A program made the position numbers and the translations under genes. Below are positions 49,276 to 58,110 of a DNA stretch of 64,000 nt, piece after piece. The notes under the pieces are model-generated. The model was not told where the DNA came from. It searched no databases and worked only from the letters and a program-made list of their open reading frames with translations. The DNA lies in NCBI GenBank assembly GCA_020171895.1, contig JAIVAN010000003.1:124001-188000 (forward strand). Reading direction: 5' to 3'. This DNA is from Bacillus timonensis. GTDB lineage: Bacteria; Bacillota; Bacilli; Bacillales; Bacillaceae_L. Numbering within the stretch: position 1 is the stretch's first letter; each line of letters starts with the position of its first letter.

Positions 49276-49995
49276 ATGAAAATGATGGATGCAAATGAAA
49301 TTATTTCTTTTATTCAAAACAGCGTGAAATCTACACCTGTTAAAGTATATGTAAAAGGAAATTTAGAAGGATTAGATTTTGGTGCAAACTCAAAAACATT
49401 TATTACTGGAAACACAGGGGTTGTTTTTGGTGAGTGGAAAGATATTAAAGCGGCGATTGAATCAAATGAATCGAGCATTGAAGACTATGTGGTCGAAAAT
49501 GATCGACGTAACTCTGCGATTCCACTTCTTGACATGAAAAATATTAAGGCGCGAATCGAGCCAGGTGCTATCATAAGAGACCAAGTTGAAATTGGTGACA
49601 ACGCAGTTATTATGATGGGTGCTTCAATTAACATCGGTGCTGTTGTTGGAGAAGGCACGATGATTGACATGAATGTTGTACTTGGTGGACGAGCTACAGT
49701 AGGGAAAAATTGCCACATTGGTGCTGGAACTGTTTTAGCTGGAGTAATTGAACCACCAAGCGCAAAACCTGTTATCGTAGAGGATGACGTAGTAATTGGT
49801 GCGAATGCTGTTGTATTAGAAGGTGTAACAGTTGGAAAAGGTTCAGTAGTTGCTGCAGGTGCGATTGTTATTGACGATGTTCCTCCGTTCACTGTTGTTG
49901 CTGGAACTCCTGCTCGAGTAATCAAACAAATAGATGAGAAAACAAAATCAAAAACAGAAATCAAACAAGAGCTACGTCAATTAAATGAGGAATAA
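49276..49995 (+). CDS. dapH: Tetrahydrodipicolinate N-acetyltransferase
   Basis: The 239-residue enzyme starts with a small N-terminal domain (1-80). A left-handed beta-helix built of hexapeptide repeats follows ([22 protein letters not shown] through [10 protein letters not shown], about 90-215). It acetylates tetrahydrodipicolinate with acetyl-CoA in the acetyl branch of lysine and meso-diaminopimelate synthesis. The AGGAGGAAC site precedes the ATG. It forms the first gene of a pair with dapL, though the 183-nt gap contains hairpins. Confidence 0.95.
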   Translation: MKMMDANEIISFIQNSVKSTPVKVYVKGNLEGLDFGANSKTFITGNTGVVFGEWKDIKAAIESNESSIEDYVVENDRRNSAIPLLDMKNIKARIEPGAIIRDQVEIGDNAVIMMGASINIGAVVGEGTMIDMNVVLGGRATVGKNCHIGAGTVLAGVIEPPSAKPVIVEDDVVIGANAVVLEGVTVGKGSVVAAGAIVIDDVPPFTVVAGTPARVIKQIDEKTKSKTEIKQELRQLNEE

Positions 49996-50132
49996 AAATT
50001 AAAATTGCTAGCATCTTGCAAAAACTTAGGTGAGGGATAACGGTGGAATGATAAATCACATGTTCCTTTACAAGGTTTCTGCTTTGTGATTAATAGAGAA
50101 TTATCATTCGAAACAAAATAGAGAAAGAAATT

Positions 50133-50155
50133 GGCGTGGATGTTATATCCGCGCC
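50133..50155 (+). other. Stem-loop in the dapH-dapL intergenic region
   Basis: A 9-bp stem GGCGTGGAT/ATCCGCGCC with loop GTTAT lies 24 nt ahead of the dapL start. No clear T-run follows, so it is more likely an RNA stability or attenuation element than a full terminator. Confidence 0.45.
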
Positions 50156-50178
50156 ATTTATATAGGAGGAACTTACAT

Positions 50179-51309
50179 ATGGTTGAAGCAAATCCTTTTA
50201 TTAAAATTAGAAGGGAATTGCACCAAATTCCTGAGCTTGGTTTTAAAGAAGTAAAAACACAAGCGTTTTTGTTAAATTATATCCACTCTTTGCCACAAGA
50301 ACGGTTAGAAGTTAAAACATGGAAAACAGGTATTTTAGTGAAAGTAAAGGGTACCAATTCGTCAAAGCTTATCGGATACCGTGCCGATATAGACGGTCTT
50401 CCAATTAAGGAAGAGACAGGCTTACCTTTTCATTCTCTTCACGAAGGTACTATGCATGCATGTGGACATGACTTTCATATGAGTATAGCACTTGGAGTTC
50501 TTACTCATGCTGTTAATCATTCAGTACAAGATGACTTATTATTTATCTTTCAACCAGCCGAAGAAGGTCCAGGTGGTGCACTTCCAATGCTACAAAGTGA
50601 AATCATGAAGCAATGGAAGCCGGATATCATTTTAGGATTACACATTGCACCTGAATTTCCAGTTGGAACAATCGCAACCAAACCAGGGTTATTGTTTGCG
50701 AACACTTCTGAGTTATTTATAGACCTTAAAGGTAAAGGTGGTCACGCAGCTTTCCCGCATCATACTAATGATATGGTCATTGCAGCTTGTTCATTAGTTT
50801 CTCAATTACAAACTATTATTTCTAGAAATGTCGATCCTCTTGACAGTGCCGTCATTACGATTGGAAAAATTACAGGTGGGACCGTTCAAAATGTCATTGC
50901 TGAAAATGCTAGATTAGAAGGTACAATCCGTACTTTATCAGCAGAATCAATGGCAAAGGTGAAGGAGCGTATCGAAGCAATTGTCCAAGGGCACTCGATT
51001 GGGTATCAATGTGAAACAAAGATTGATTATGGAGCCATGTACCATCAAGTTTACAACGATGAAAAACTGACCAATGACTTTATGGAACATGTTTCTAAAG
51101 AAACAGACGTTCAAATTGTTACATGCAGAGAAGCAATGACAGGAGAAGATTTTGGTTATATGACAAAAGAAATTCCAGGTTTTATGTTTTGGTTAGGCGT
51201 TGATTCACCATTTGGATTGCATAACTCTAAACTCCAGCCCAATGAAGAAGCGATTGCAGTAGCCATGAAGGTAATAACCTCATATATCTCGCATTTAGGC
51301 AACCGTTAA
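50179..51309 (+). CDS. dapL: N-acetyldiaminopimelate deacetylase
   Basis: This 376-residue M20 amidohydrolase has [14 protein letters not shown] at the N-terminus, HACGHDFHM with the metal-binding Cys and His, [11 protein letters not shown] with the catalytic Glu, and a C-terminal [12 protein letters not shown]. It removes acetate from N-acetyl-LL-diaminopimelate in the lysine pathway. ATG at 50179 with TAGGAGGAAC is the clear start; the open frame reaches back through the upstream hairpin but has no site there. The same order and family occur as ykuQ-ykuR in B. subtilis. Confidence 0.93.
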   Translation: MVEANPFIKIRRELHQIPELGFKEVKTQAFLLNYIHSLPQERLEVKTWKTGILVKVKGTNSSKLIGYRADIDGLPIKEETGLPFHSLHEGTMHACGHDFHMSIALGVLTHAVNHSVQDDLLFIFQPAEEGPGGALPMLQSEIMKQWKPDIILGLHIAPEFPVGTIATKPGLLFANTSELFIDLKGKGGHAAFPHHTNDMVIAACSLVSQLQTIISRNVDPLDSAVITIGKITGGTVQNVIAENARLEGTIRTLSAESMAKVKERIEAIVQGHSIGYQCETKIDYGAMYHQVYNDEKLTNDFMEHVSKETDVQIVTCREAMTGEDFGYMTKEIPGFMFWLGVDSPFGLHNSKLQPNEEAIAVAMKVITSYISHLGNR

Positions 51310-51488
51310 GCTCTCATTAAGTTGGTTGAAGCTAAGGATAAAGCGTGACGTTCCTAGTTGCAGTATAGTTTCTGTGCAATGGGAGACTGTTTTAAAAGAG
51401 GTTCAAAGTAAAAAACCAATCCACACATATATAAGAATAATCATCAGGTAATTGAGACAAATTACATATGTGAGGAGGTGGATGAGTA

Positions 51489-51734
51489 ATGGCAAAAATC
51501 GGAGTAGAGGGATCACTTACGGATGTACAACAAGCCCTACAAGAAAAAGGACATGAGGTTGTACAACTTCGTCAAGAAAGTGATGCTCAAGGTTGTGATT
51601 GTTGTGTTGTTACTGGTTTAGATTCAAATTTCATGGGGATGGCTGATACTGCAACTGCTGGAGCAGTAATTGAAGCTAGCGGTCTATCTGCTGATGAAGT
51701 CTGTCAAGCAGTTGAGAGTAAAGTGAATCGTTAA
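51489..51734 (+). CDS. ykuS: UPF0180 protein YkuS
   Basis: The 81-residue protein belongs to the UPF0180/YkuS family: [37 protein letters not shown] and [14 protein letters not shown]. It is a small alpha/beta protein containing a Cys-Asp-Cys-Cys cluster. Function is unknown. The ribosome site GTGAGGAGGTGGAT is very strong. Its placement between dapL and the convergent ykuT equals B. subtilis. Confidence 0.92.
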   Translation: MAKIGVEGSLTDVQQALQEKGHEVVQLRQESDAQGCDCCVVTGLDSNFMGMADTATAGAVIEASGLSADEVCQAVESKVNR

Positions 51735-51741
51735 TACATGC

Positions 51742-51778
51742 AAAAAAAGACTAGGTAACAATGACCTAGTCTTTTTTT
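51742..51778. terminator. Bidirectional terminator between ykuS and ykuT
   Basis: A perfect 15-bp stem with the core AGACTAGGT/ACCTAGTCT, seven A before and seven T after, serves both convergent genes. Confidence 0.92.
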
Positions 51779-51805
51779 CTATATGAAATCAGTTTGTTCA
51801 ATTCG

Positions 51806-52642
51806 TTACTCTTTTTTCTCAATAAAAACTTGATGAGGGAATGGGATTTCAATACCATTATTGTCTAATGCTTCTTTCATCGCTTTACGAAGTTTTCTTT
51901 CTACAGCCCATTGTGCCATATTATCAGTTTTAGCAATAATTCGAATGACAACGTCAGATGCTCCTAGTGATTGAACACCTATGACGTTCGGCCCTTCTTT
52001 AATACTTTCATCTTGTGCAGCTATTTCATCACATGCTGCCTGTAGTACAGTTATCGCTTTATCAATATCGTCATCATATGAAATTCCAATATCGACAAGG
52101 GCTCTCATATTACCTCTAGAGTGATTGGATAAACTAGAAATTTGTCTATTCGGAACATAATGTAATGTACCATCAAAACCTCTAATTTGAGTTGTGCGTA
52201 ATCCAACAGACTCTACAATTCCTGAAAATCCTGCCAGCGTCACATAATCGTCAACATCAATCTGCTTTTCTAACAACAAGAAAAATCCTGTAACAACATC
52301 ACTTACCAATCCTTGGGCTCCAAAGCCAATTGCAAGTCCAATGACACCCGCTCCAGCTAAGAGTGCTGTTGCATCGTAATTGAACACTTCAAAAACCATA
52401 ACGACAAAAATAAAAATTAATACATATGAAAAGAGATTTTGAGATAAACTCTCTAGCGTTTTGGCGCGACCTAACGAAATATCGTCTCTTTTTACAATTT
52501 TGTCAAACGTTCTAGATATTATTCTTCCACCAATAGCTTTAATAATTAAAAATGCGATTAATATCCCTAAGAGCTTTGCTAATATAATACCTCCACTGGT
52601 TAATAATGAGGCCCAATCAATCTCTTCAAAATTAAATGACAT
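51806..52642 (-). CDS. ykuT: MscS-type mechanosensitive channel YkuT
   Basis: The 278-residue channel has three N-terminal helices (about 10-30, 60-85 and the pore helix at 90-115 with ALLAGAGVIGLAIGFGAQGLV). The soluble vestibule follows, starting with GFSGIVESVGLRTTQIRGFDG and VPNRQISSLSNHSRG. It opens under membrane tension and releases solutes in osmotic downshock. ATG at 52642 is preferred over 52654, since the AAAGGATG site would overlap the latter. It corresponds to ykuT of B. subtilis. Confidence 0.92.
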   Translation of the reverse strand: MSFNFEEIDWASLLTSGGIILAKLLGILIAFLIIKAIGGRIISRTFDKIVKRDDISLGRAKTLESLSQNLFSYVLIFIFVVMVFEVFNYDATALLAGAGVIGLAIGFGAQGLVSDVVTGFFLLLEKQIDVDDYVTLAGFSGIVESVGLRTTQIRGFDGTLHYVPNRQISSLSNHSRGNMRALVDIGISYDDDIDKAITVLQAACDEIAAQDESIKEGPNVIGVQSLGASDVVIRIIAKTDNMAQWAVERKLRKAMKEALDNNGIEIPFPHQVFIEKKE

Positions 52643-52907
52643 AAATATTTTCATCCTTTCTAAAAATATACCTACAAAAATTAACTATTTATTTTATTCC
52701 CTTTACAAAGAATGTTAAACTATTTTTATAGGTGAACGATTATTGTTTTTCTGCAATATAAAAATTGTAACATAGTCCATTTTTTTTTCAAAAGATAAGA
52801 CTTTTTAACTTTCATAAGCAGTTGAAGATTAGATTAGAAAAACAATGGGTATAACAACTATGGGAGAGAATTCAACAGTTCCTTATTACATTAATTCTTA
52901 ATTGATA

Positions 52908-52936
52908 TTGACTAAAAATAAGCAATCGCTTATAAT
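52908..52936 (+). promoter_or_regulatory. Strong sigma-A promoter of ykuU-ykuV
   Basis: TTGACT (52908-52913), 17-nt spacer, then perfect TATAAT (52931-52936). It lies 70 nt ahead of the ykuU start. The rest of the 364-nt gap 52643-53006 shows nothing further. Confidence 0.85.
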
Positions 52937-53006
52937 ATCAGTGGTAAAAAATTAATGGACAAGAATAGATTTCTATTCTTAAATAAAATTTTTGGAGGTA
53001 TACATA

Positions 53007-53549
53007 ATGGCAGAACGTATGGTAGGTAAACAAGCTCCTCGCTTTGAAATGGACGCAGTACTAGCTAATAAAGAATTTGGTAAAGTTAGCTTAGAAGAGA
53101 ACATGAAAAACGATAAATGGACTGTACTTTTCTTCTATCCAATGGACTTCACTTTCGTTTGTCCAACAGAAATTACAGCACTATCTGATCGCTACGATGA
53201 ATTTGAAGACTTAGATGCTGAAGTAATTGGGGTATCTACTGATACAATCCATACTCACTTAGCATGGATTAATACAGACCGTAGTGACAATGGACTAGGT
53301 GAATTAAAATATCCACTAGCTGCAGATACGAATCATGCTGTTTCTAGAGAATACGGTGTTCTTATTGAAGAAGAGGGAATCGCACTTCGTGGACTATTCA
53401 TTATCAGCCCAGAAGGTGAATTAATGTACTCTGTTGTTAACCATAACAACATTGGCCGTGATGTTGACGAAACATTACGTGTTCTTCAAGCATTACAAAC
53501 TGGTGGACTTTGCCCAGCAAACTGGAAGCCAGGACAAAAGACTTTATAA
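53007..53549 (+). CDS. ykuU: Typical 2-Cys peroxiredoxin YkuU
   Basis: The 180-residue AhpC/TSA-type peroxiredoxin has the peroxidatic Cys52 in DFTFVCPTEI, the Arg in the active site, and the resolving Cys169 in GLCPANWKPG. It reduces hydrogen peroxide and organic peroxides. ATG at 53007 follows TTGGAGGTATACATA with proper spacing. It is driven by a near-consensus promoter and followed by the thioredoxin-like ykuV, a probable reducing partner. A hairpin between them may lower expression of the second gene. Confidence 0.93.
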   Translation: MAERMVGKQAPRFEMDAVLANKEFGKVSLEENMKNDKWTVLFFYPMDFTFVCPTEITALSDRYDEFEDLDAEVIGVSTDTIHTHLAWINTDRSDNGLGELKYPLAADTNHAVSREYGVLIEEEGIALRGLFIISPEGELMYSVVNHNNIGRDVDETLRVLQALQTGGLCPANWKPGQKTL

Positions 53550-53568
53550 TTCAGCAAGTAAGTAATAG

Positions 53569-53598
53569 AAGGTCTAACAGTGATGTTAGACCTTTTTA
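53569..53598 (+). terminator. Intercistronic terminator between ykuU and ykuV
   Basis: An 11-bp stem AAGGTCTAACA/TGTTAGACCTT with a GTGA loop is followed by TTT. It probably allows partial read-through to ykuV, since no clear separate promoter was seen. Confidence 0.7.
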
Positions 53599-53632
53599 AA
53601 ACGATAAATGACGTTTGTTAGGAGGATAATCG

Positions 53633-54088
53633 ATGAAATTACGTGATCAAATGCCTGAACTTGAAGGTGCAACAGCTTGGTTAAATGGTGAACGAACAAA
53701 AGCTCAACTGGTTGGGGAAAAACCAACTCTCATCCATTTTTGGTCAATTAGTTGTGGACTATGTAAAGAAGCTATGCCACAAATTAATGAGTTTAGAGAT
53801 CAATACAGTGAAAAGCTAAATGTCGTTGCAGTTCACATGCCACGTTCAGAAAAGGATTTGGATTTAGAAGAGATCAAGGCTGTAGCAGCAGAGCATGACA
53901 TTTCTCAACCGATTTTTATTGATAGTGACCATAAATTAACAGATGCGTTTGAAAACCAATATGTTCCTGCCTATTATGTATTTGATGCGGAAGGTAAATT
54001 AAGACACTTTCAAGCAGGTGGTAGTGGAATGAAAATGTTAACAAAACGCGTAAATAGAGTACTAGACGAAATGGAAAGTGCTGAGTAA
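53633..54088 (+). CDS. ykuV: Thioredoxin-like oxidoreductase YkuV
   Basis: The 151-residue thioredoxin-fold protein of the ResA/TlpA/AhpC-TSA group has the redox motif CGLC at 41-44, cis-Pro in VPAYYVFD, and no signal peptide or membrane anchor, so it is cytosolic. B. subtilis YkuV is a thiol-disulfide reductase of the same length class. It follows the peroxiredoxin ykuU and may recycle it. The AGGAGG site is good. Confidence 0.92.
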   Translation: MKLRDQMPELEGATAWLNGERTKAQLVGEKPTLIHFWSISCGLCKEAMPQINEFRDQYSEKLNVVAVHMPRSEKDLDLEEIKAVAAEHDISQPIFIDSDHKLTDAFENQYVPAYYVFDAEGKLRHFQAGGSGMKMLTKRVNRVLDEMESAE

Positions 54089-54114
54089 TTTAATTAATTC
54101 TAAAAAAACAAACT

Positions 54115-54143
54115 AAACCTACAACTAAAGTTGTAGGTTTTTT
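54115..54143 (+). terminator. Terminator of ykuV
   Basis: A perfect 12-bp stem AAACCTACAACT/AGTTGTAGGTTT with a 2-nt gap is followed by a T-run. Confidence 0.85.
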
Positions 54144-54315
54144 CAGTCTTTTAACAGATGTAATTGACCAATCCGTTATATACAATTAATTTAAATAAAA
54201 TAAAAAATTCAACAAATTTAAACTATTTACTGGAAATTTATTTCGAAACTCGATATATTTAATAATACGTGTTAGTTTTTCATTTTTTATTTACATCATT
54301 AAGAGGGGGTTAGAC

Positions 54316-56070
54316 ATGGATACGTTTAAAAAGCTTAAAGAGTTTTATTGGCCATTTAAAGGATATTTTTTATGGTCTATGTTATTTTTATTAGTCGTTA
54401 CAGGGATTACGGTCGTATATCCGATTGTTTTACAATATACGATCGATGAAGTTGTTCTAGGTGGTAAATATGAGGTTGTGCCATATATTGCTCTTGGATT
54501 TATTGGAATTATGATTTTAAAGGGAATTACAACTTACTTCCATCAATACCTAGGAGACTTGTTCGGGATAAAATCCGTATATAAACTAAGAAATTCTTTA
54601 TACGAAAAACTTCAGTTTCTACCGTTTCGATATTATGATAATGCAAAAACAGGAGACTTAATGTCGAGATTAACGGCAGATGTTGAAGGTTTTCGTTTCT
54701 TCTTATCTTTCGGATTTGCTGAGCTTATTCGATTCGTATTATTAATCGGTATCAGTTTAGTTGTTATGTTCTATTACTCTGTACCTTTAACACTCGTTAC
54801 GATTGCTGCCATGCCTTTTTTAGCAGTAGTTGTTTATAAGTTTGATAAAAATGTACACCCTGCATTTAGGGGGATACGTAAATCATTTGGTAAATTGAAC
54901 ACGAACGTGCAAGAAAATATTTCGGGTATTAACACGGTAAAATCATTATCGAGAGAATCACATCAAATTACAAAATTTAATACATCAAACTCAGATTACA
55001 AAGATAATTATCTTACTACATCTAATATTTGGGCAAAATACTTCCCACTTATGGAGTTCATTGGAAACCTTTCAGTTGTTGCGCTGTTATCATACGGGGG
55101 TTACCTTGTCATAAATGGGCAGGTTGCACCTGGTGAATTAGTAGCCTTTTTTAGTTTAGTTTGGTACATTATGTGGCCAATTATGAACCTTGGCTTTGTC
55201 ATCAATTTATTTTCACAATCGAAAGCTTCAGGTGAACGGTTACTTGAAATTCTTGATGCTGACAATGAAATTAAGGAAGTGGTTAACCCCATCAAGAAGG
55301 ATAGTTTAATAGGACATGTGGAATTTAAAGATGTAACGCTAAAATATGCGAGTGAAGACGAAGAAGCGCTTACTTCCATTTCCTTCGACGCTAGTCCAGG
55401 GAAGATGATTGGGTTAATTGGATCAACAGGCTCAGGTAAAACAAGTATTACACAATTAATCACAAGATTTTATGAACCTATTTCAGGTAAAATTTTAATT
55501 GATGGAATAGATGTGAAAGAATACTCACTTCATACCCTTAGAAACAATATTGGTTTTGTATTACAGGAGTCTTTCTTATTTTCTTCTACAATTAAAGCGA
55601 ATATTGCTTACGGTAGACCAGAAGCGACAATGGAAGAAATCATTGACGCTGCGAAAAGAGCGCAAGCACATGATTTTATCATGGAGTTACCTGATGGTTA
55701 CGATACAATGCTTGGTGAAAGAGGAATGGGGCTATCAGGTGGGCAAAAACAACGAATTGCTATAGCGCGTGCTATCTGTATAAATCCTAGTATTTTGATT
55801 TTAGATGATGCAACAAGTGCAGTAGATATGGAAACAGAATTTAAGATCCAAGCGGCACTAAAAGAGGTCATGAGAGGTCGAACTACGTTTATCATTGCAC
55901 ACCGAATTTCATCGTTAAAGCATGCAGATGAAATCATTGTTCTTGATGATGGGAATGTTGTGGAGAGAGGTACTCATGAAGATTTAGTGAAGAATAACGG
56001 ACCATATCAACGAATTTATGACATTCAATATAAAGACCAAAAGACAGTCCTTCAATCTCAAATCGGATAG
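54316..56070 (+). CDS. yknU: ABC exporter half-transporter with degenerate ATPase site
   Basis: This 584-residue half-transporter has six membrane helices (1-310) plus an ATPase domain. Walker A is GSTGSGKT, the signature LSGGQKQR is canonical, and Walker B ends LILDDATS, with Asp in place of the catalytic Glu. That is the mark of the degenerate-site subunit in heterodimeric ABC exporters such as BmrCD. It works with the next gene, 13 nt downstream. The pair corresponds by length and position to yknU-yknV of B. subtilis; the symbol rests on that synteny. The substrate is unknown. Confidence 0.85.
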   Translation: MDTFKKLKEFYWPFKGYFLWSMLFLLVVTGITVVYPIVLQYTIDEVVLGGKYEVVPYIALGFIGIMILKGITTYFHQYLGDLFGIKSVYKLRNSLYEKLQFLPFRYYDNAKTGDLMSRLTADVEGFRFFLSFGFAELIRFVLLIGISLVVMFYYSVPLTLVTIAAMPFLAVVVYKFDKNVHPAFRGIRKSFGKLNTNVQENISGINTVKSLSRESHQITKFNTSNSDYKDNYLTTSNIWAKYFPLMEFIGNLSVVALLSYGGYLVINGQVAPGELVAFFSLVWYIMWPIMNLGFVINLFSQSKASGERLLEILDADNEIKEVVNPIKKDSLIGHVEFKDVTLKYASEDEEALTSISFDASPGKMIGLIGSTGSGKTSITQLITRFYEPISGKILIDGIDVKEYSLHTLRNNIGFVLQESFLFSSTIKANIAYGRPEATMEEIIDAAKRAQAHDFIMELPDGYDTMLGERGMGLSGGQKQRIAIARAICINPSILILDDATSAVDMETEFKIQAALKEVMRGRTTFIIAHRISSLKHADEIIVLDDGNVVERGTHEDLVKNNGPYQRIYDIQYKDQKTVLQSQIG

Positions 56071-56083
56071 GTAGGTGAAATTA

Positions 56084-57910
56084 GTGGGGGAAACAGCAAG
56101 AAAAAATAAGACAAATAACAGGTTTCATTATTCAACTGATCAAGCCATTGAAAAGCCGTTTAATTGGCAGCAGATGTTTCGATTATTTAGTTATATGAAG
56201 CCTTATTCTAAAAATCTATTACCTTTAGCAGTCCTAAGTGTAATCATAGCGACGGCAGTTAGACTAATCGTTCCAATACTAATTGGTGTTTATACGCTTG
56301 ACCATGCAATTGCAAATAAAGATACGAATCTATTAGTTACTCTAGTTCTCATCATTGCAGGACTATATACAATATCCTATGTTGCGAATGCATTAAGAAT
56401 CCGCTGGATGAATATGCTAGGTCAAAATGTCATTTACGATTTAAGAAAACATTTATTTACACATGTTCAGGGGCTTTCACATCGATTCTTTGACCAACGT
56501 TCAGCAGGGTCAATTCTCGTAAGAATCATGAATGATATCAATTCCTTGCAAGAATTATTTACAAGTGGTGTCATTAACTTATTAATGGATTTCCTATTAT
56601 TAATAGGTATTGTAGTCATCTTGTTTATTTTAAGTCCAGAATTGACATTGGCCATCATGGTCATTTTACCAATCATGTTTTTTATCTCGACAAGTTTACG
56701 TAAAAATATTCGACGCTCATGGCAAACGGTGCGTATTAAGCAAGCAAAGCTAAATTCGCATTTAAATGAAAGTATCCAAGGAATTCGTGTTACACAGTCT
56801 TTTACACAAGAAAAAGAAAATATGAATTTCTTCGATGGCGTTAATACTGAGAACTTCGAGAGCTGGAGAGATGCAACTAAAAAGAATGCTATGTTCCGTC
56901 CTTTCGTAGAAATGTCGAACGCCATTGGAACAGCTATCTTAATCTGGTTTGGAGCCTACTTAATTCAATCACCTGATGCAAATGTCTCGATCGGTATCTT
57001 TGTCTCATTTGCCTTCTATTTAGGGATGTTTTGGGAGCCAATTTCAAGGCTTGGTCAAGTATACAATCAATTGTTAATGGGCATGGCCTCATCAGAAAGA
57101 ATCTTTGAATTTTTAGACGAAAAGCCAATTGTTGATGAAAAAGAGAATGCTGTAGAACTGTCTGAAATAAAAGGTGAAATTGAGTTTGATCAAGTTGAAT
57201 TTTCATACGATGACAAACGAAAAGCATTAAAAGGTATATCACTTAAAATGGAAGCAGGTCAAACAGTAGCACTTGTGGGTCATACAGGCTCTGGAAAAAC
57301 AACAATTGCTAACTTAATTAGTCGTTTTTATGATGCGACAAGTGGTGAAGTGAAAATTGACGGAGTAAACATTAAGGATGTAACATTGCAAAGTGTTAGA
57401 TCACAAATAAGTGTAGTCCTTCAAGATACATTTATCTTCTCAGGTACGATAAAAGATAATATACGTTTTGGACGTCCAGATGCATCTGATGAAGAGGTGA
57501 TAGAAGCAGCGAAAGCAGTAGGTGCACATCACTTCATTGAGAAGCTTTCCAACGGATACGAGACGGAAGTAGAAGAAAGAGGAAATGTATTATCAGTTGG
57601 TGAAAGACAGCTTCTATCATTTGCTAGAGCGCTGTTAGCGGATCCTAGAATTTTAATTTTAGACGAAGCAACAGCAAGTATTGACACTGAAACTGAAGTG
57701 AAAATTCAAACAGCCCTTAAAAAATTATTAAAAGGGCGCACTGCAATAATTATTGCACATCGATTATCGACCATACGTGAAGCGGATAATATCTTTGTCC
57801 TAGACCATGGAAACATTATGGAACAAGGAAATCATGATCAACTAATGAAATCACAAGGGGAATACTACAGGCTAGTAAAAGCACAGTTTAAGATGCTAGA
57901 AGTAGGGTAA
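56084..57910 (+). CDS. yknV: ABC exporter half-transporter with canonical ATPase site
   Basis: This 608-residue partner has six helices (about 30-345) and an ATPase domain. Walker A is GHTGSGKT and Walker B LILDEATAS keeps the catalytic Glu, but the signature is LSVGERQL instead of LSGGQ. Together with the Asp in its partner this makes one complete and one defective ATP site, the standard asymmetric heterodimer. GTG at 56084 fits the AGGTAGGTG site; GTG at 56075 is possible. It probably exports lipids, peptides or drugs; nothing in the sequence tells which. Confidence 0.85.
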   Translation: MGETARKNKTNNRFHYSTDQAIEKPFNWQQMFRLFSYMKPYSKNLLPLAVLSVIIATAVRLIVPILIGVYTLDHAIANKDTNLLVTLVLIIAGLYTISYVANALRIRWMNMLGQNVIYDLRKHLFTHVQGLSHRFFDQRSAGSILVRIMNDINSLQELFTSGVINLLMDFLLLIGIVVILFILSPELTLAIMVILPIMFFISTSLRKNIRRSWQTVRIKQAKLNSHLNESIQGIRVTQSFTQEKENMNFFDGVNTENFESWRDATKKNAMFRPFVEMSNAIGTAILIWFGAYLIQSPDANVSIGIFVSFAFYLGMFWEPISRLGQVYNQLLMGMASSERIFEFLDEKPIVDEKENAVELSEIKGEIEFDQVEFSYDDKRKALKGISLKMEAGQTVALVGHTGSGKTTIANLISRFYDATSGEVKIDGVNIKDVTLQSVRSQISVVLQDTFIFSGTIKDNIRFGRPDASDEEVIEAAKAVGAHHFIEKLSNGYETEVEERGNVLSVGERQLLSFARALLADPRILILDEATASIDTETEVKIQTALKKLLKGRTAIIIAHRLSTIREADNIFVLDHGNIMEQGNHDQLMKSQGEYYRLVKAQFKMLEVG

Positions 57911-57916
57911 ATCACA

Positions 57917-57948
57917 AGGTAAGGCCATATGGCTTTACCTTTTTATTT
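57917..57948 (+). terminator. Terminator of the ABC exporter operon
   Basis: A 10-bp stem AGGTAAGGCC/GGCTTTACCT, with one G-U pair and an ATAT loop, is followed by TTTTATTTT. Confidence 0.85.
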
Positions 57949-57995
57949 TCCCTAAATCTTTGATAACACCTAATTATCACTATCTATGAATTGTT

Positions 57996-58013
57996 TTGTG
58001 AAAAATGTCACAA
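57996..58013 (+). promoter_or_regulatory. Rex-like redox operator upstream of the cytochrome bd genes
   Basis: TTGTGA-N6-TCACAA, an 18-nt palindrome, differs from the Rex consensus (TTGTGAA-N4-TTCACAA) at one position. It lies about 98 nt ahead of the cydA start, and a further TCACAA half-site is at 58033-58038. Rex represses cyd genes when NAD+ is high relative to NADH. Confidence 0.75.
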
Positions 58014-58110
58014 AATGTTCATGTTCAATACATCACAAACATAACGGTTCGGTTTAGAATGTAAATATAAAGATAAATACACACCATCTTTTTAAGGAGT
58101 TGTTTAAGGA

